DNA from: Sphingomonas sp. Leaf20
GTDB taxonomy: Bacteria; Pseudomonadota; Alphaproteobacteria; Sphingomonadales; Sphingomonadaceae
NCBI RefSeq assembly: GCF_001421535.1
Contig: NZ_LMKN01000001.1
Coordinates: 1,462,267-1,526,266, forward strand
DNA length: 64,000 nt
Direction of reading: 5' to 3'
Notes under the pieces: generated by a model
Seen by the model: the letters and a program-made list of their open reading frames with translations, nothing else
What the model was told of the DNA's origin: nothing
Database searches by the model: none
Made by a program: the position numbers and the translations under genes
Shown here: positions 32,482 to 41,905 of the stretch, in pieces
How positions within the stretch are numbered: position 1 is the first letter of the stretch
How the letters are laid out: every line of letters starts with the position of its first letter

Positions 32482-33728
32482 TCGGGCACGCGCTCGGCGG
32501 CCAGGATCGTCTCGGGCTCGATCCGGTCGGCGACCACCGCGAACCGGTCGCCATCGACCAGCACCTCGGGCACCAGCGCGCGGCTGTTATAGGTCGACGC
32601 CATCGTCGCGCCGTACGCGCCCGCGGTGCGGAACACGCCCAGATCGCCTGACTTCACGACGTCGATGTCGCGCCCCATCGCGAAGGTGTCACCCGTCTCG
32701 CACACCGGCCCGGCGATGTTCGCGGTCATCCGCTCGCCGCCGGGCTCGACCGCGACGAAGTCGTGATAGGCATCATACATCGCGACGCGCGCGAGGTCGT
32801 TCATCGCCGCATCGACGATCACATAGGGATTGGTGACGCCCGGCTTCACCCAGATGACCTTGGTCAGCAATACGCCCGCATTGCCCGCGATCACGCGCCC
32901 CGGCTCGAACATCAATTCGACGTCCCAGCCCGCGGTCGCGCGCGCCACCATCGCGCCATAGTCGGCCGGGCTCGGCAGCACGTCGTCGGGCCTGTACGGC
33001 ACGCCGAGCCCACCGCCCAGATCGACCCGGCTGATCACATGGCCTGCCGCGCGCAGCTCGGCGACGAGTGCGCCGATCCGCGCATAGGCCGCCTCGAGCG
33101 GGGCGAGATCGGCAAGCTGGCTGCCGATATGGATCGCCACCCCGCGCAGGTCGAGCCCGTCATGCCGCGCCAGCCGGTCGAACATCGCCGGCGCCTGGTC
33201 GATCGGCACGCCGAACTTGTTCTCCTTGCGCCCGGTCGAGATCTTCGCGTGCGTGCCGGCATCGACGTCGGGGTTCACGCGCAGCACCGCCGGCGCGCGG
33301 ATCCCGCGATCGCGCGCGAGTGCGGCGAGCACCTCGCCCTCCTCCTCGAGCTCGAGGTTGAACTGGCCAATCCCGGCATCGAGTGCGCGGGCGAGCTCGT
33401 CGCGGGTCTTGCCCACGCCCGAAAACACGATGTCCGACGCGAGGATGCCCGCGGCGAGCGCGCGTGCCATCTCGCCCGCCGACACCACGTCCGCGCCGTA
33501 ACCCTCGTCGGCGAGCACGCGCAGCACCGCGACGTTCGGATTGGCCTTGATCGCATAGGCCAGATGCACGCGCCCCGCGCCCTTCAGCGCGTCGCGGAAC
33601 ACCTGCGCATGACGGCGGAACGTCGCGGTCGAATAGACATAGACGGGGGTCCCGACCGCCTCGGCGATCGCGGGCAGCGCGACGTCCTCGACATGGAGAA
33701 CGCCGTCGCGATAGTGGAAATGGTCCAT
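32466..33728 (-). CDS. lysA: Diaminopimelate decarboxylase
   Basis: A 420-residue PLP enzyme catalysing the last step of lysine synthesis. The PLP-lysine motif VHLAYAIKANPN is near residue 55. The glycine-rich phosphate site DLGGGLGVPYRPDD is near 240, and the dimer-interface block GPVCETGDTFAMGRDIDV near 345. It follows a small lipoprotein gene, the same order seen in many proteobacteria. Confidence 0.96.
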   Translation of the reverse strand: MDHFHYRDGVLHVEDVALPAIAEAVGTPVYVYSTATFRRHAQVFRDALKGAGRVHLAYAIKANPNVAVLRVLADEGYGADVVSAGEMARALAAGILASDIVFSGVGKTRDELARALDAGIGQFNLELEEEGEVLAALARDRGIRAPAVLRVNPDVDAGTHAKISTGRKENKFGVPIDQAPAMFDRLARHDGLDLRGVAIHIGSQLADLAPLEAAYARIGALVAELRAAGHVISRVDLGGGLGVPYRPDDVLPSPADYGAMVARATAGWDVELMFEPGRVIAGNAGVLLTKVIWVKPGVTNPYVIVDAAMNDLARVAMYDAYHDFVAVEPGGERMTANIAGPVCETGDTFAMGRDIDVVKSGDLGVFRTAGAYGATMASTYNSRALVPEVLVDGDRFAVVADRIEPETILAAERVPEWLKR

Positions 33729-33740
33729 GCTTGCTTACAA

Positions 33741-34004
33741 TCAGTTTGGCGGCGGCAGGTTGAATTCGTCGCTGCGCCGTTCGCGCGAATTCGTCAGCAA
33801 CTCGTCGCTGCGCTCGGGGCGCTGCTGCGTCGTCGGCGTCAGCAATGCAGCAGGCGTCGGCGTGGTCTTGGCGCCATAGGGTGCCACGGGGAGCGATTTG
33901 CCGGGTTGGGGCTCAAGCCCGTCGGCGGCACCGCAGCCCGACAGCGTCAGACCGGCGAGCGACAACGCGACGGTCAGGCGGGCGGTGAGGGGCAGGCGCG
34001 TCAT
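33741..34004 (-). CDS. lptM: Small LptM/YifL-type lipoprotein
   Basis: An 87-residue protein. A signal peptide ends in a lipobox ([11 protein letters not shown], Cys near residue 24), followed by [20 protein letters not shown] and a Thr/Pro-rich tail. The pattern Cys-Gly-x-x-G-x-L-x-P and the position directly before lysA are those of LptM (YifL/LppL), a small lipoprotein that helps mature the LPS export protein LptD. The ATG overlaps the argH stop (ATGA). The family call relies on motif and neighbourhood. Confidence 0.65.
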   Translation of the reverse strand: MTRLPLTARLTVALSLAGLTLSGCGAADGLEPQPGKSLPVAPYGAKTTPTPAALLTPTTQQRPERSDELLTNSRERRSDEFNLPPPN

Positions 34005-35386
34005 TCGCTCGTCTCCCGTGCGGCGCGGATCGCGGCGCGTACATTGGCGGGCGCGGTGCCGCCGAAGCTCGTCCGGCTCGCGACGGACGCGTCGACCGAC
34101 AACACGCCATAGACGCGATCGTCGATCCGCGTGTCGATCGCCTTCAGGTCCTCGATCGACAGCGCATCGAGCGCGATCCCCAGATCCTCCGCGCGTTTCA
34201 CCGCACGCCCGGTCACATGGTGCGCCTCGCGGAACGGCAGCCCCGCCTCGCGCACCAGCCAGTCGGCGAGATCGGTCGCGGTCGCAAACCCCGCCTCGGC
34301 CACCGCGCGCATCCGCTCGGTCCGGAACGTCGCGCTCTCGACCATCCCGGTCATCGCCGCGATCGACAGCGCGAGCAGGTCGTGCGCCTCGAACACGGGC
34401 GGCTTGTCGTCCTGCATGTCCTTCGAATAGGCGAGCGGCAGCCCCTTCATCGTCACCATCAGCGCGGTCATGCACCCCATGATCCGCCCCGAATGGCCGC
34501 GCACGAGCTCGGCGGCGTCGGGATTGCGCTTCTGCGGCATGATCGAGCTGCCCGTCGACCACTGATCGCTGAGCGCGACGAAGCCGAAGGGCTGCGACGC
34601 CCAGAGCACGAACTCCTCCGCCAGCCGCGACAGGTGCAGCGCGCACTGCGTGGCGGCGACCAGATAGTCGAGCGCGAAGTCGCGGTCGCTCACCCCGTCG
34701 AGCGAATTGGTCATCGGACCGTCGAACCCGAGCGCGCGCGCGGTCATCTCGCGGTCGATCGGGAACCCCGTCCCCGCCAAGGCCGCGGAGCCGAGCGGCG
34801 AGCGGTTCATCCGCACGCGCGCATCGGCGAAGCGGCTGACGTCGCGCGCGATCATCGCGTGATACGCCATCAGGTGATGGCCGAGCGTCACCGGCTGTGC
34901 GGATTGCAGATGCGTGAACCCCGGCATGACGCTCGCGGCATGCTCCTCGGCGCGCACGAGCAACGCCGCCTGGAAGCCGCCAAGCGCCGCAAGCACCTGA
35001 TCGATCGCATCGCGGACCCAGAGCCGGAAATCGGTCGCAACCTGGTCGTTGCGCGACCGCGCGGTGTGCAGACGCCCCGCGACCGGACCGATCGCCTCGG
35101 CCAGCCGCGCCTCGGTCTGCATGTGGATATCCTCGAGCACGAGATCCTCGACGACGCCGTTGGCGGCATAGTCCGCCGCGACGCGGTCGAGTCCCGCAGC
35201 GATCGTCGCGGCGTCCTCAGCCGACACGATACCGCGTGCGCCGAGCATCGCGACATGCGCCTTGGAGCCGGCGATATCCTGCTTCCACAGTCGCTTGTCG
35301 AAGGGGATCGAGGCGTTTATCTCCCGCATGACCGCGGCCGGACCCTCGGCGAAGCGTCCACCCCACATCGCATTGGAGCCGTCCAT
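34001..35386 (-). CDS. argH: Argininosuccinate lyase
   Basis: A 461-residue enzyme of the fumarase/aspartase superfamily that cleaves argininosuccinate to arginine and fumarate. The signature [20 protein letters not shown] is near residue 280, [20 protein letters not shown] near 108, and [20 protein letters not shown] near 155. The ATG at 35386 shares the palindrome CATG with the start codon of the divergent gene. GGGGAGG precedes it on its own strand. Confidence 0.96.
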   Translation of the reverse strand: MDGSNAMWGGRFAEGPAAVMREINASIPFDKRLWKQDIAGSKAHVAMLGARGIVSAEDAATIAAGLDRVAADYAANGVVEDLVLEDIHMQTEARLAEAIGPVAGRLHTARSRNDQVATDFRLWVRDAIDQVLAALGGFQAALLVRAEEHAASVMPGFTHLQSAQPVTLGHHLMAYHAMIARDVSRFADARVRMNRSPLGSAALAGTGFPIDREMTARALGFDGPMTNSLDGVSDRDFALDYLVAATQCALHLSRLAEEFVLWASQPFGFVALSDQWSTGSSIMPQKRNPDAAELVRGHSGRIMGCMTALMVTMKGLPLAYSKDMQDDKPPVFEAHDLLALSIAAMTGMVESATFRTERMRAVAEAGFATATDLADWLVREAGLPFREAHHVTGRAVKRAEDLGIALDALSIEDLKAIDTRIDDRVYGVLSVDASVASRTSFGGTAPANVRAAIRAARETSE

Positions 35387-36032
35387 GTCCTCCCCTTCTC
35401 TGCTCTCACGGGCGTCGATCGTCTGTCTCCTGGGTAGCGCAATGCTGGTCGCGGGCTGCGATAGGAAATCGCCGGCTCCGGAGCAAGCAAACGCGGCAGG
35501 GTCCGCCGTCGGCCCCGCTGCTGGCAACACCGCGACATCGGACGAAGTCGCCCCCTCGCCCGACGAAGCGACCGGCACCCCCGCCGCCCCGGTCGAGAAG
35601 ATCGACCGCAGCCACAAGGGCGAGACGGGGCCGGCGATCAGCTTCACCGCCCCCGATGGCAAGGCCGTCACGCTCGCCAGCTTCAAGGGCAAGCCGCTGC
35701 TGCTCAACCTCTGGGCAACCTGGTGCGCACCCTGCGTCGCCGAGATGCCGACGCTCGACGCGGTCGCGGGCAGCCTGAAGGGCAAGGTGCAGGTCGTCGC
35801 GGTCAGCCAGGATCTGCAGGGTGCGGAGAAGGTCACGCCGTTCTTCGCGCAAAAGGCGTTCACGACGCTCCAGCCCTATCTTGATACAAAGGCTGCGCTC
35901 AGCATCGCGTATCAGGCGAACCTGCCGACCACGATCCTGTACGATTCGGATGGGCGCGAAGTCTGGCGGATGCTGGGCGGCTATGAATGGAACACACCCG
36001 CCGCGGCAAAGCTGATCGCCGAGGCGCGCTGA
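35385..36032 (+). CDS. TlpA-like thioredoxin-fold lipoprotein
   Basis: A 215-residue protein. The N-terminus has a lipobox (GSAMLVAGC, Cys at about residue 25), and a low-complexity stretch of about 50 residues follows. The redoxin domain ([20 protein letters not shown]) has the active-site pair WCAPC near residue 113, with the cis-proline loop [12 protein letters not shown] later. It is probably a membrane-anchored periplasmic reductase. GGAG lies 8 bases before the ATG, within argH coding sequence. It is divergent from argH with no spacer. Confidence 0.85.
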   Translation: MSSPSLLSRASIVCLLGSAMLVAGCDRKSPAPEQANAAGSAVGPAAGNTATSDEVAPSPDEATGTPAAPVEKIDRSHKGETGPAISFTAPDGKAVTLASFKGKPLLLNLWATWCAPCVAEMPTLDAVAGSLKGKVQVVAVSQDLQGAEKVTPFFAQKAFTTLQPYLDTKAALSIAYQANLPTTILYDSDGREVWRMLGGYEWNTPAAAKLIAEAR

Positions 36033-36042
36033 ACGCCCCGCA

Positions 36043-36088
36043 CGACGACGCGCCGCTTCGGAGCGAAAGCTGGAGCGGCGCGGCGTCG
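36043..36088. repeat. GC-rich hairpin after the TlpA-like gene
   Basis: Arms of 15 bases (36043-36057 and 36074-36088, around CGCGCCGCT/AGCGGCGCG) match with one mismatch across a 16-base loop. There is no T run, so it is better called a palindromic repeat than a standard terminator, though it may slow transcription. Confidence 0.5.
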
Positions 36089-36130
36089 GCGGCGTGATCC
36101 TGCCCTGTCATCCTGCGGGGTCCTTCGGGA

Positions 36131-36244
36131 TCACGGACCTGGTACCTGCGATCTGCTGTACCCCTCCTTCACCTTGGTCTCGACCGCGATGTCGGTGCGG
36201 TAGCGCGGCAACGTCTCGGCATCGGCGAGATCGGGAAGGATCAT
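36131..36244 (-). pseudogene. Possible remnant of an inositol-monophosphatase/HisN-type gene
   Basis: A 37-codon frame starts with ATG overlapping the MFS stop (ATGA). It reads LADAETLPRYRTDIAVETKV, which resembles the first helix and strand of HisN/IMPase proteins (LADAA...LPxFRTxxAVExK). The frame then ends in repeat-like DNA (GTGATCCCGAAGGACC). A truncated gene is one reading; a chance small frame is the other. Confidence 0.3.
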
Positions 36245-37383
36245 GACGCGCGCCCGCTGGCGGTGGCGGCTTTCGCGCAGAGCGGCACGAGACACAGCAG
36301 CGCGGTCAGCAGCCAGAAGGCGGCGGGCAGGCCGATGCCTTGCGCGACAAAGCCGATCGCGGCGGGGCCCGCGAGGATCCCGGCGTAACCGATCGTCGTG
36401 ACCGCGGCGATCGCGAGGCCCGCGGGCATGACGGTCTGCTTGCCGGCCTGGCGGAACAGGATCGGCACGACGTTCGACGCGCCAAGACCGATCAGCAGCA
36501 TCCCGAACAGCGCGACCGCTGCGACCGGCGCGAGCAGCATAACACCATAGCCGAGAAGCAAGAGCAGCCCGCCCCACAGCATCGTCCGCCGATCCCCGAG
36601 CCTGCCGACGATCGCGTCGCCGGTCAGGCGGCCTGCGGTCATCGCCACCGCAAAGACGCTGTAGCCGAGCCCCGCCTGCGTGACCGGCAACAAGCCCTTG
36701 CCGCTCAGCAGCAACGCCCCCCAGTCGAGCATGGCGCCTTCTGTCAGGAAAGTGATCGCGGCGAGCGCCGCGAGCAGCACCACGATCCCGCGCGGGACGA
36801 CGATCAGCGGGGTCTCCTCGGTCCTGGGTGTCGCGATCAGCCGGGGCGCGGCCAATGCGAGCGTCGCGATCATCAGGACCGATGCCGTGACGACCCCGGC
36901 GACCGGACTGATCTTCATCGACAGGACAGCGGTCAGCAGCGCGGATCCGTCGAAGCCGCCGACGCTGAACAACCCGTGGAACCCGGACATCAAGGGCGTG
37001 CCGGCCTGCTTCTCCACCTCGACCGCATGCACGTTCATGCCGACTTCGATCACGCCGAGGAATGCGCCGAACAGCAGCAGCGCGATCGCCATGGTGGGCA
37101 CCGTCGGTGCGAAGGCGAGAAAGGGCAGCAGGATCGCCTGCCCGATGCCGCCGACGAGAATTGCGGGTCGCGCGCCAAGCTTCGATGTCAGCGGCCCGGC
37201 AAGCTGCATCGCGCCGACCGAGCCAAGTCCGAGACACAGCAGCAGCAGCCCGAGCGATCCGTCGCCGATCGCCAGTCTCTGCTTGGCGAGCGGAACGAGC
37301 GGCGCCCAACAGGCGAGCCCGAAGCCCGACACGAGAAAAGCCAGACGCGTCGCAAGGCGCGCGCCGGAAGTGGGGTTTTGCAC
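36241..37383 (-). CDS. MFS transporter, YbjJ/FucP-like
   Basis: A 380-residue protein with about 12 hydrophobic helices. The block GVIEVGMNVHAVEVEKQAGT followed by PLMSGFHGLFSVGGFDGS is characteristic of the YbjJ/FucP branch of the major facilitator superfamily. The substrate cannot be told from sequence. The DeoR-family gene 16 bases upstream, in the same direction, suggests a sugar or sugar-derived substrate and local control. Confidence 0.85.
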   Translation of the reverse strand: MQNPTSGARLATRLAFLVSGFGLACWAPLVPLAKQRLAIGDGSLGLLLLCLGLGSVGAMQLAGPLTSKLGARPAILVGGIGQAILLPFLAFAPTVPTMAIALLLFGAFLGVIEVGMNVHAVEVEKQAGTPLMSGFHGLFSVGGFDGSALLTAVLSMKISPVAGVVTASVLMIATLALAAPRLIATPRTEETPLIVVPRGIVVLLAALAAITFLTEGAMLDWGALLLSGKGLLPVTQAGLGYSVFAVAMTAGRLTGDAIVGRLGDRRTMLWGGLLLLLGYGVMLLAPVAAVALFGMLLIGLGASNVVPILFRQAGKQTVMPAGLAIAAVTTIGYAGILAGPAAIGFVAQGIGLPAAFWLLTALLCLVPLCAKAATASGRAS

Positions 37384-37399
37384 GGGTGCTATCCTCGGA

Positions 37400-38182
37400 T
37401 CAGGGCTGGGCTTGCGCGGCGGCGCGCGCGATCGTCGCGCCCGCCTCCGTCAGATCGCGCACGATGTCGGCATCGGCGTCGTGTTCGACGACAATCTGCG
37501 CGAGCGCAGCGACGCCACACAAGCGGTGCGGGGCGTGTCGACCGAGCTTGTCGTTCGTGGCAAGGACGATCGTCCTGCGGCTCCGCGCAAACAGCGCGCG
37601 TTTGAAAACGGCGTCGGCGGGGTCGTACGCACTGACGCCCCCCTCGGCGGATACCGCGCACGCACCAAGCACGCACAGGTCGATGTTAAGCCGCGCGATC
37701 GCCTCGAGCGCCGTTCCATCGACCGCACCGCCGACCATCCGGTCGATCATCCCGCCGATCACCAGCAGATCGATGGCATCACGATGCTGGACCGCGGCGG
37801 CGATCGTGACCGAACTCGTGGCAATGGCAAGATCGAGTTGTGGCGGCAGCCTCTCGACAAGCGCGAGATTGGAACTGCCATTATCGACGAAAACGAAACT
37901 GCCCGGTTCCAAGAACCGAAGCGCGGCGTCGGCCAGCATCTGCTTGCGCTGCACGTCCTCGCCGACGCGTGTGGCCATCGGGGTCGCCCCCTCGACGATC
38001 GGCAAGGCGCCGCCATAGACGCGGCGACACAGGCCCTCCGCCGCCAGACTGCGCAGATCGCGCCGGATCGCATCCTCGGAAACGCCAAACTCCCTGGCCA
38101 GCGCGCCTGCACGAACCGGTTGGCCCGAGGCGAGGCGGGCAAGGATCGCATCGATACGGCTCGAAGGAAGGTCGCTTGACAT
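37400..38182 (-). CDS. DeoR-family transcriptional regulator
   Basis: A 260-residue protein. The N-terminal helix-turn-helix (ARLASGQPVRAGALAREFGV, SEDAIRRDLRSLAAEGLCRR, then VYGGAL) is typical of DeoR. The C-terminal sensor domain contains VFVDNGSSNLALVERLP and the FKRALFARSRRTIVLATNDK block. It probably represses the adjacent MFS gene in response to a phosphorylated sugar. It shares the 268-base upstream region with the divergent gene at 38451. Confidence 0.9.
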   Translation of the reverse strand: MSSDLPSSRIDAILARLASGQPVRAGALAREFGVSEDAIRRDLRSLAAEGLCRRVYGGALPIVEGATPMATRVGEDVQRKQMLADAALRFLEPGSFVFVDNGSSNLALVERLPPQLDLAIATSSVTIAAAVQHRDAIDLLVIGGMIDRMVGGAVDGTALEAIARLNIDLCVLGACAVSAEGGVSAYDPADAVFKRALFARSRRTIVLATNDKLGRHAPHRLCGVAALAQIVVEHDADADIVRDLTEAGATIARAAAQAQP

Positions 38183-38406
38183 CCACCGTCCCTACCACTG
38201 CAAACGTGCATGAACAAGAAGAGATCAACAGTTATCATGCAACATCGGGTATCGCCTGTCCCCAAACGGGCTTGGACGGCCGTCTCTCGATCGCTGGGAA
38301 ACGCCGCCGCCAGATCGCATCGGCGACGACTGAAAGCGTGTCATTACGCTTGCGCCGGCATCTATCACGCTGGAGCTGTCATCGCTTCGATTGATTATTG
38401 GCCAGC

Positions 38407-38421
38407 GCTATGGTCCATAGC
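38407..38421. promoter_or_regulatory. Perfect 15-base dyad upstream of the gene at 38451
   Basis: GCTATGG-T-CCATAGC is a perfect 7-base inverted repeat 30 bases before the ATG. Its position suits an operator or a 5' hairpin. No regulator is known for it. Confidence 0.35.
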
Positions 38422-38450
38422 AATATCAGCCCTTGGACAAGAGTACTTCG

Positions 38451-39389
38451 ATGAAGATCGGTCCCGCTGCCATTATGTGCACGACAGTCCTGATGACAAG
38501 CGCGTCCGCTAGCTTGAATGCTAGTCCCTCTAAGTACCGCGCGCCGATTCATCACAAGGCGCGGGAATGTCGAATGCCTTTGGGTTGGGACACCGTAGCA
38601 GCCCGCAAGCCGCAGTTCGTCATCTTCGGTGAAGTACATGGAACACGGCAGGCGCCTGACTTTGTCGGTGATGTCGCATGTGCGCTAGCTGCACGTGGCG
38701 AACGCATCCTTGTTGCCATCGAACATTCGGCAACTGAGAATGCCATTTTGCAAAAAGCTTGGAATCTGTCGGATGCGCAATTTCCCGGCGCATTGGAGAG
38801 GTCAGGATGGTCTGGCTCGAACGACGGCACCAGCAGCGAAGCAATGTCGAACCTCCTCGTCCGGCTACACCAACTGGCAAATCGGGGTCAGTCGATCGAC
38901 ATGGTTGCGTTCAATGGCGCGCGAGACGAGGCGCAGAGTCGCCAGTTTTCAAATCTTCCCGGCCAGGGACCGCATGAGGCGGCACAGGCCGACAATATTC
39001 TGATCGCCGCGAAGGCGCGCTCATACGACCGGGTCCTTGTTCTGGTTGGCAATGCCCATGCGCGTAAACGTCCGATCGCGCGTGCTGGTGCGTCTTATGA
39101 GCCCATGGCAATGCGGCTGGGTTCGCCGTCAAATATTGCCACCCTCAATATGCTGACCGCGGGTGGAACAGCCTGGAATTGCGTGCTGAAGCCGGGTGTA
39201 ACGCCCAACCCTGGCGTGGCGATTACTCCGAAAGATATCGCATGCGGCAGCTACCCCTTCCGGGGGCTCGCGGATCTGCATCGCCCTGCGTTTATCAAAC
39301 TCGGCGCGTTACCCGGAGTTGAGACAGATCCCGACTACGACGGAATTTTCTGGCTAGGTAAAGTCAGCACCTCGCCGCCATCAAACTGA
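38451..39389 (+). CDS. Exported protein of the TIKI/ChaN/Ere-like superfamily, function unknown
   Basis: Read from the ATG at 38451 (a TTG 18 bases upstream is also in frame), the product is 312 residues with a signal peptide (IMCTTVLMTSASASLNA). Two motifs stand out: FVIFGEVHGTRQAPDF near residue 55 and VLVLVGNAHARKR near 200. A GExH motif plus a later GNxH motif is the pattern of the TIKI/TraB/ChaN/erythromycin-esterase superfamily of metal-dependent hydrolases or haem-binding proteins. Codon use is visibly less GC-biased than in the neighbours, which suggests acquisition. Substrate unknown. Confidence 0.65.
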   Translation: MKIGPAAIMCTTVLMTSASASLNASPSKYRAPIHHKARECRMPLGWDTVAARKPQFVIFGEVHGTRQAPDFVGDVACALAARGERILVAIEHSATENAILQKAWNLSDAQFPGALERSGWSGSNDGTSSEAMSNLLVRLHQLANRGQSIDMVAFNGARDEAQSRQFSNLPGQGPHEAAQADNILIAAKARSYDRVLVLVGNAHARKRPIARAGASYEPMAMRLGSPSNIATLNMLTAGGTAWNCVLKPGVTPNPGVAITPKDIACGSYPFRGLADLHRPAFIKLGALPGVETDPDYDGIFWLGKVSTSPPSN

Positions 39390-39778
39390 GCGAGCCCACC
39401 GGTGCCGAAGGTACCGTCCGCCAAGTAAAAATACCCCTTGGTGCAGCCCTTTCGTTATCCACCAAGGCCTGACACACACAAAATCCGATCCTTTCGGAAA
39501 CAGCGGCAGCCCGCAATGTCGGCTATTGCCACTCGCTGTCCTCCGATCACGACGCTCTAAACGGACCTCGGAAGCCAGAAGCGGTCAGCAGGGCGATGAA
39601 CGGGTGTGCGGTGTTGCGAAGCGCGGATCGGCGCACGGGACTCAGCCGCTTTACGCCTTGCCGAAGCCGCTCGGAGCACGAAGCAAGCGGCAGGAACGCC
39701 CTGCCCCCACCGAGACAAGACGCGCGGACGGCCACTCCTGTCACAGAGGTCACGTTTCGCTGTCAAAGGATGAAGCGC
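39390..39778. other. Intergenic region between the 38451 gene and tRNA-Gln
   Basis: 389 bases of mixed composition. Short open frames cross it on both strands, but none has a ribosome site, family motif or codon bias like a gene. I see no terminator or repeat that can be named. Confidence 0.5.
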
Positions 39779-39852
39779 TGGATGCCCCGTGAGGATTCGA
39801 ACCTCAATAGGCGGTATCAGAAACCGCAGTCTTACCATTAGACGACGGGGCA
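39779..39852 (-). tRNA. tRNA-Gln (anticodon CTG)
   Basis: A full cloverleaf on the minus strand. The acceptor stem TGCCCCG pairs with CGGGGCA. The anticodon stem-loop is GCGGT-TTCTGAT-ACCGC with anticodon CTG. The T-arm is TGAGG-TTCGAAT-CCTCA. A terminal CCA is encoded after a T discriminator (39782). The anticodon reads the Gln codon CAG. Confidence 0.95.
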
Positions 39853-40016
39853 TCAGCGAGGGCGCGATCTAGGCGGGGCTTTGCCGCCTGTCAACGCCCC
39901 GATGTTGCCGATTCGCCACGTCGCTTGCGTAATCGCCGGGCTGCGCTACATTCGTTGCCAAGCACCGGGCGGGTATTTTCCCGCGGCGGCAGATATAGAT
40001 AGTGAGTTTTGCGGCG

Positions 40017-41057
40017 ATGGGGGATGTTTCCGCCCGAATGCCGTCCCGGCAGGGTGGTCCTGCCCGTCCGGCGGCGATCCGGCCCAGTCGTGGGCGATGG
40101 CCCGATGCGCAGGCCTTTGCCGCGCTGGATCTCGGCACCAACAATTGCAGATTGCTGATCGCACGCCCGCAGGCCGGCGGATTCGCGGTGATCGACGCGT
40201 TCTCGCGAATCGTCCGACTCGGCGAAGGGCTCGCCTCGACCGGCCAGCTGAGCGACGCCGCGATCGAGCGGACGATCGCCGCGCTGCGCGTGTGTTCGGA
40301 GAAGCTGAAGCGCCGCAACGTCACGCTCGCGCGCTCGGTCGCGACCGAGGCGTGCCGCCAGGCGCGCAACGGCCCCGCCTTCATCGCGCGCGCGCTCGCC
40401 GAGACGGGGATCCATCTCGACATCATCACCGCGGAGGAAGAGGCGCGGCTGGCGGTACTCGGCTGCCATGCACTGATCGAACCCGGCAACGACCCCGCGC
40501 TGATCTTCGACATCGGCGGCGGATCGACCGAGCTCGTGCTGGTCGATACGTCGACGCCGATCCCGACCGTGCTCGACTGGCATTCCGCGCCATGGGGCGT
40601 CGTGTCGCTGACCGAGCATGCGGGCGGCGGCAAGGGCGAGGCGGGCCGACGCGCGGCCTATGCGCGGATGCGGCAGGTCGTCGCGGACAGCATCGCGCCG
40701 TTCGCCGCGCGGCTGCCGGCCAATGTCGAGCGGCCCCGGCTGCTCGGCACCAGCGGCACCGTGACGACGCTGGGCAGCGTGCATCTGGGACTAAGCCATT
40801 ACGACCGCTCGGTGGTCGACGGGTTGATCGTGCCCGCAAGCGCGATGCGGCGGATCAGCGCGAACCTGTCGCACATGGCGATCGAGGAGCGGGCGAAGCT
40901 CGCCTGCATCGGAAACGAGCGCGCCGACCTGGTGGTCGCGGGCTGCGCGATATTGGAGACGATCATGGACATCTGGCCCGCCGAACGGCTCGGCATCGCC
41001 GACCGCGGCATTCGCGAGGGCATATTGCGCCGCCTGATGGGCAGCCCGAAGCCATGA
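40017..41057 (+). CDS. Ppx/GppA exopolyphosphatase-family phosphatase
   Basis: A 346-residue protein of the actin-like ATPase fold. It has the phosphate-1 motif FAALDLGTNNCRLLIARP near residue 37, ATEACRQARNGPAFIARA, and the phosphate-2 motif LIFDIGGGSTELVLVD near 165, then LLGTSGTVTTLGSVHL near 240. Members hydrolyse polyphosphate and/or pppGpp; sequence alone does not decide which. The ATG at 40017 is preferred to a GTG at 40002. It overlaps rlmE (ATGA). Confidence 0.88.
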   Translation: MGDVSARMPSRQGGPARPAAIRPSRGRWPDAQAFAALDLGTNNCRLLIARPQAGGFAVIDAFSRIVRLGEGLASTGQLSDAAIERTIAALRVCSEKLKRRNVTLARSVATEACRQARNGPAFIARALAETGIHLDIITAEEEARLAVLGCHALIEPGNDPALIFDIGGGSTELVLVDTSTPIPTVLDWHSAPWGVVSLTEHAGGGKGEAGRRAAYARMRQVVADSIAPFAARLPANVERPRLLGTSGTVTTLGSVHLGLSHYDRSVVDGLIVPASAMRRISANLSHMAIEERAKLACIGNERADLVVAGCAILETIMDIWPAERLGIADRGIREGILRRLMGSPKP

Positions 41058-41734
41058 GCCGTGGTGGTTCGGGCGGGCATACCCGCGTCCTCACCGCGCG
41101 CAAGCGGACCGCGCAGTCGACGCGCTGGCTCGAGCGCCAGCTGAACGACCCTTACGTCAAGCGCGCCAAGGCCGAGGGCTATCGCAGCCGTGCGGCGTAC
41201 AAGCTGACCGAGCTCGACGAACGGTTCGAGGTCATCAAGGGGTCGAAGCGCGTCATCGATCTCGGGATCGCGCCGGGCGGCTGGGCGCAGGTGATCAAGC
41301 GCCGCCTGCCCAAGGCGGCGGTGGTCGGCATCGACCTGTTGCCGGTCGACCCGATCGACGGCGTGACGATCTTCCAGATGGATTTCATGGACGATGCGGC
41401 GCCCGCGATGCTGATCGATGCGCTCGGCGGCGCGCCCGACCTCGTGCTGTCGGACATGGCGGCGAACACCGTCGGCCATCCGCAGACCGACGCGCTCAGG
41501 ACGATGGCGCTGGTCGAGGCAGCGCTCGATTTCGCGTGCGACGTGCTGGAGAAGGGCGGGACGTTCGTCTCGAAGGTGTTCGCGGGGGGTGCCGATTCGG
41601 CGCTGGTCGCGGAGATGAAGCGCAACTTCACGACCGTGAAGCATGCCAAGCCGCCGGCGAGCCGCAAGGGATCGGTCGAGTGGTTCGTCGTGGCGCAGGG
41701 GTTCAAGGGTCGATCGTTGGACCGGGAGCGCTGA
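41054..41734 (+). CDS. rlmE: RlmE, 23S rRNA 2'-O-methyltransferase (FtsJ/RrmJ)
   Basis: A 226-residue SAM enzyme methylating U2552 of 23S rRNA. All four catalytic residues (K-D-K-E) are in place: RSRAAYKLTELDERF, DLVLSDMAANTVGHPQTD, GTFVSKVFAGG and GSVEWFVVAQGFK. The SAM site is VIDLGIAPGGWAQV. It is translationally coupled to the ppx/gppA gene, a pairing common in sphingomonads. Confidence 0.95.
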   Translation: MSRGGSGGHTRVLTARKRTAQSTRWLERQLNDPYVKRAKAEGYRSRAAYKLTELDERFEVIKGSKRVIDLGIAPGGWAQVIKRRLPKAAVVGIDLLPVDPIDGVTIFQMDFMDDAAPAMLIDALGGAPDLVLSDMAANTVGHPQTDALRTMALVEAALDFACDVLEKGGTFVSKVFAGGADSALVAEMKRNFTTVKHAKPPASRKGSVEWFVVAQGFKGRSLDRER

Positions 41735-41838
41735 TCCACCGATCGGCTCGGCCAGCGCTGCCCTGCGGCGTCTGACGACGCGGCTTTGCCGTGGCGGGGT
41801 GGTTCCGGCGCATGATGGCGGTGGCATCGCCGGCGCCC

Positions 41839-41873
41839 CTGCGCCCTGCGCCCTGCGCCCTGCGCCCTGCGCC
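41839..41873 (+). repeat. CTGCGCC tandem repeat, five units
   Basis: Five perfect 7-base units in a row, between rlmE and rpoZ and outside any gene. Confidence 0.9.
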
Positions 41874-41905
41874 CTTCAGGCTTAATTCCGTGTCCCGCGA
41901 CCCGG

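Noticed and set aside
39526..39853. Short open frames on both strands before the tRNA gene
   Set aside because: No ribosome site or motif; some overlap the tRNA itself, which is unlikely for a gene.
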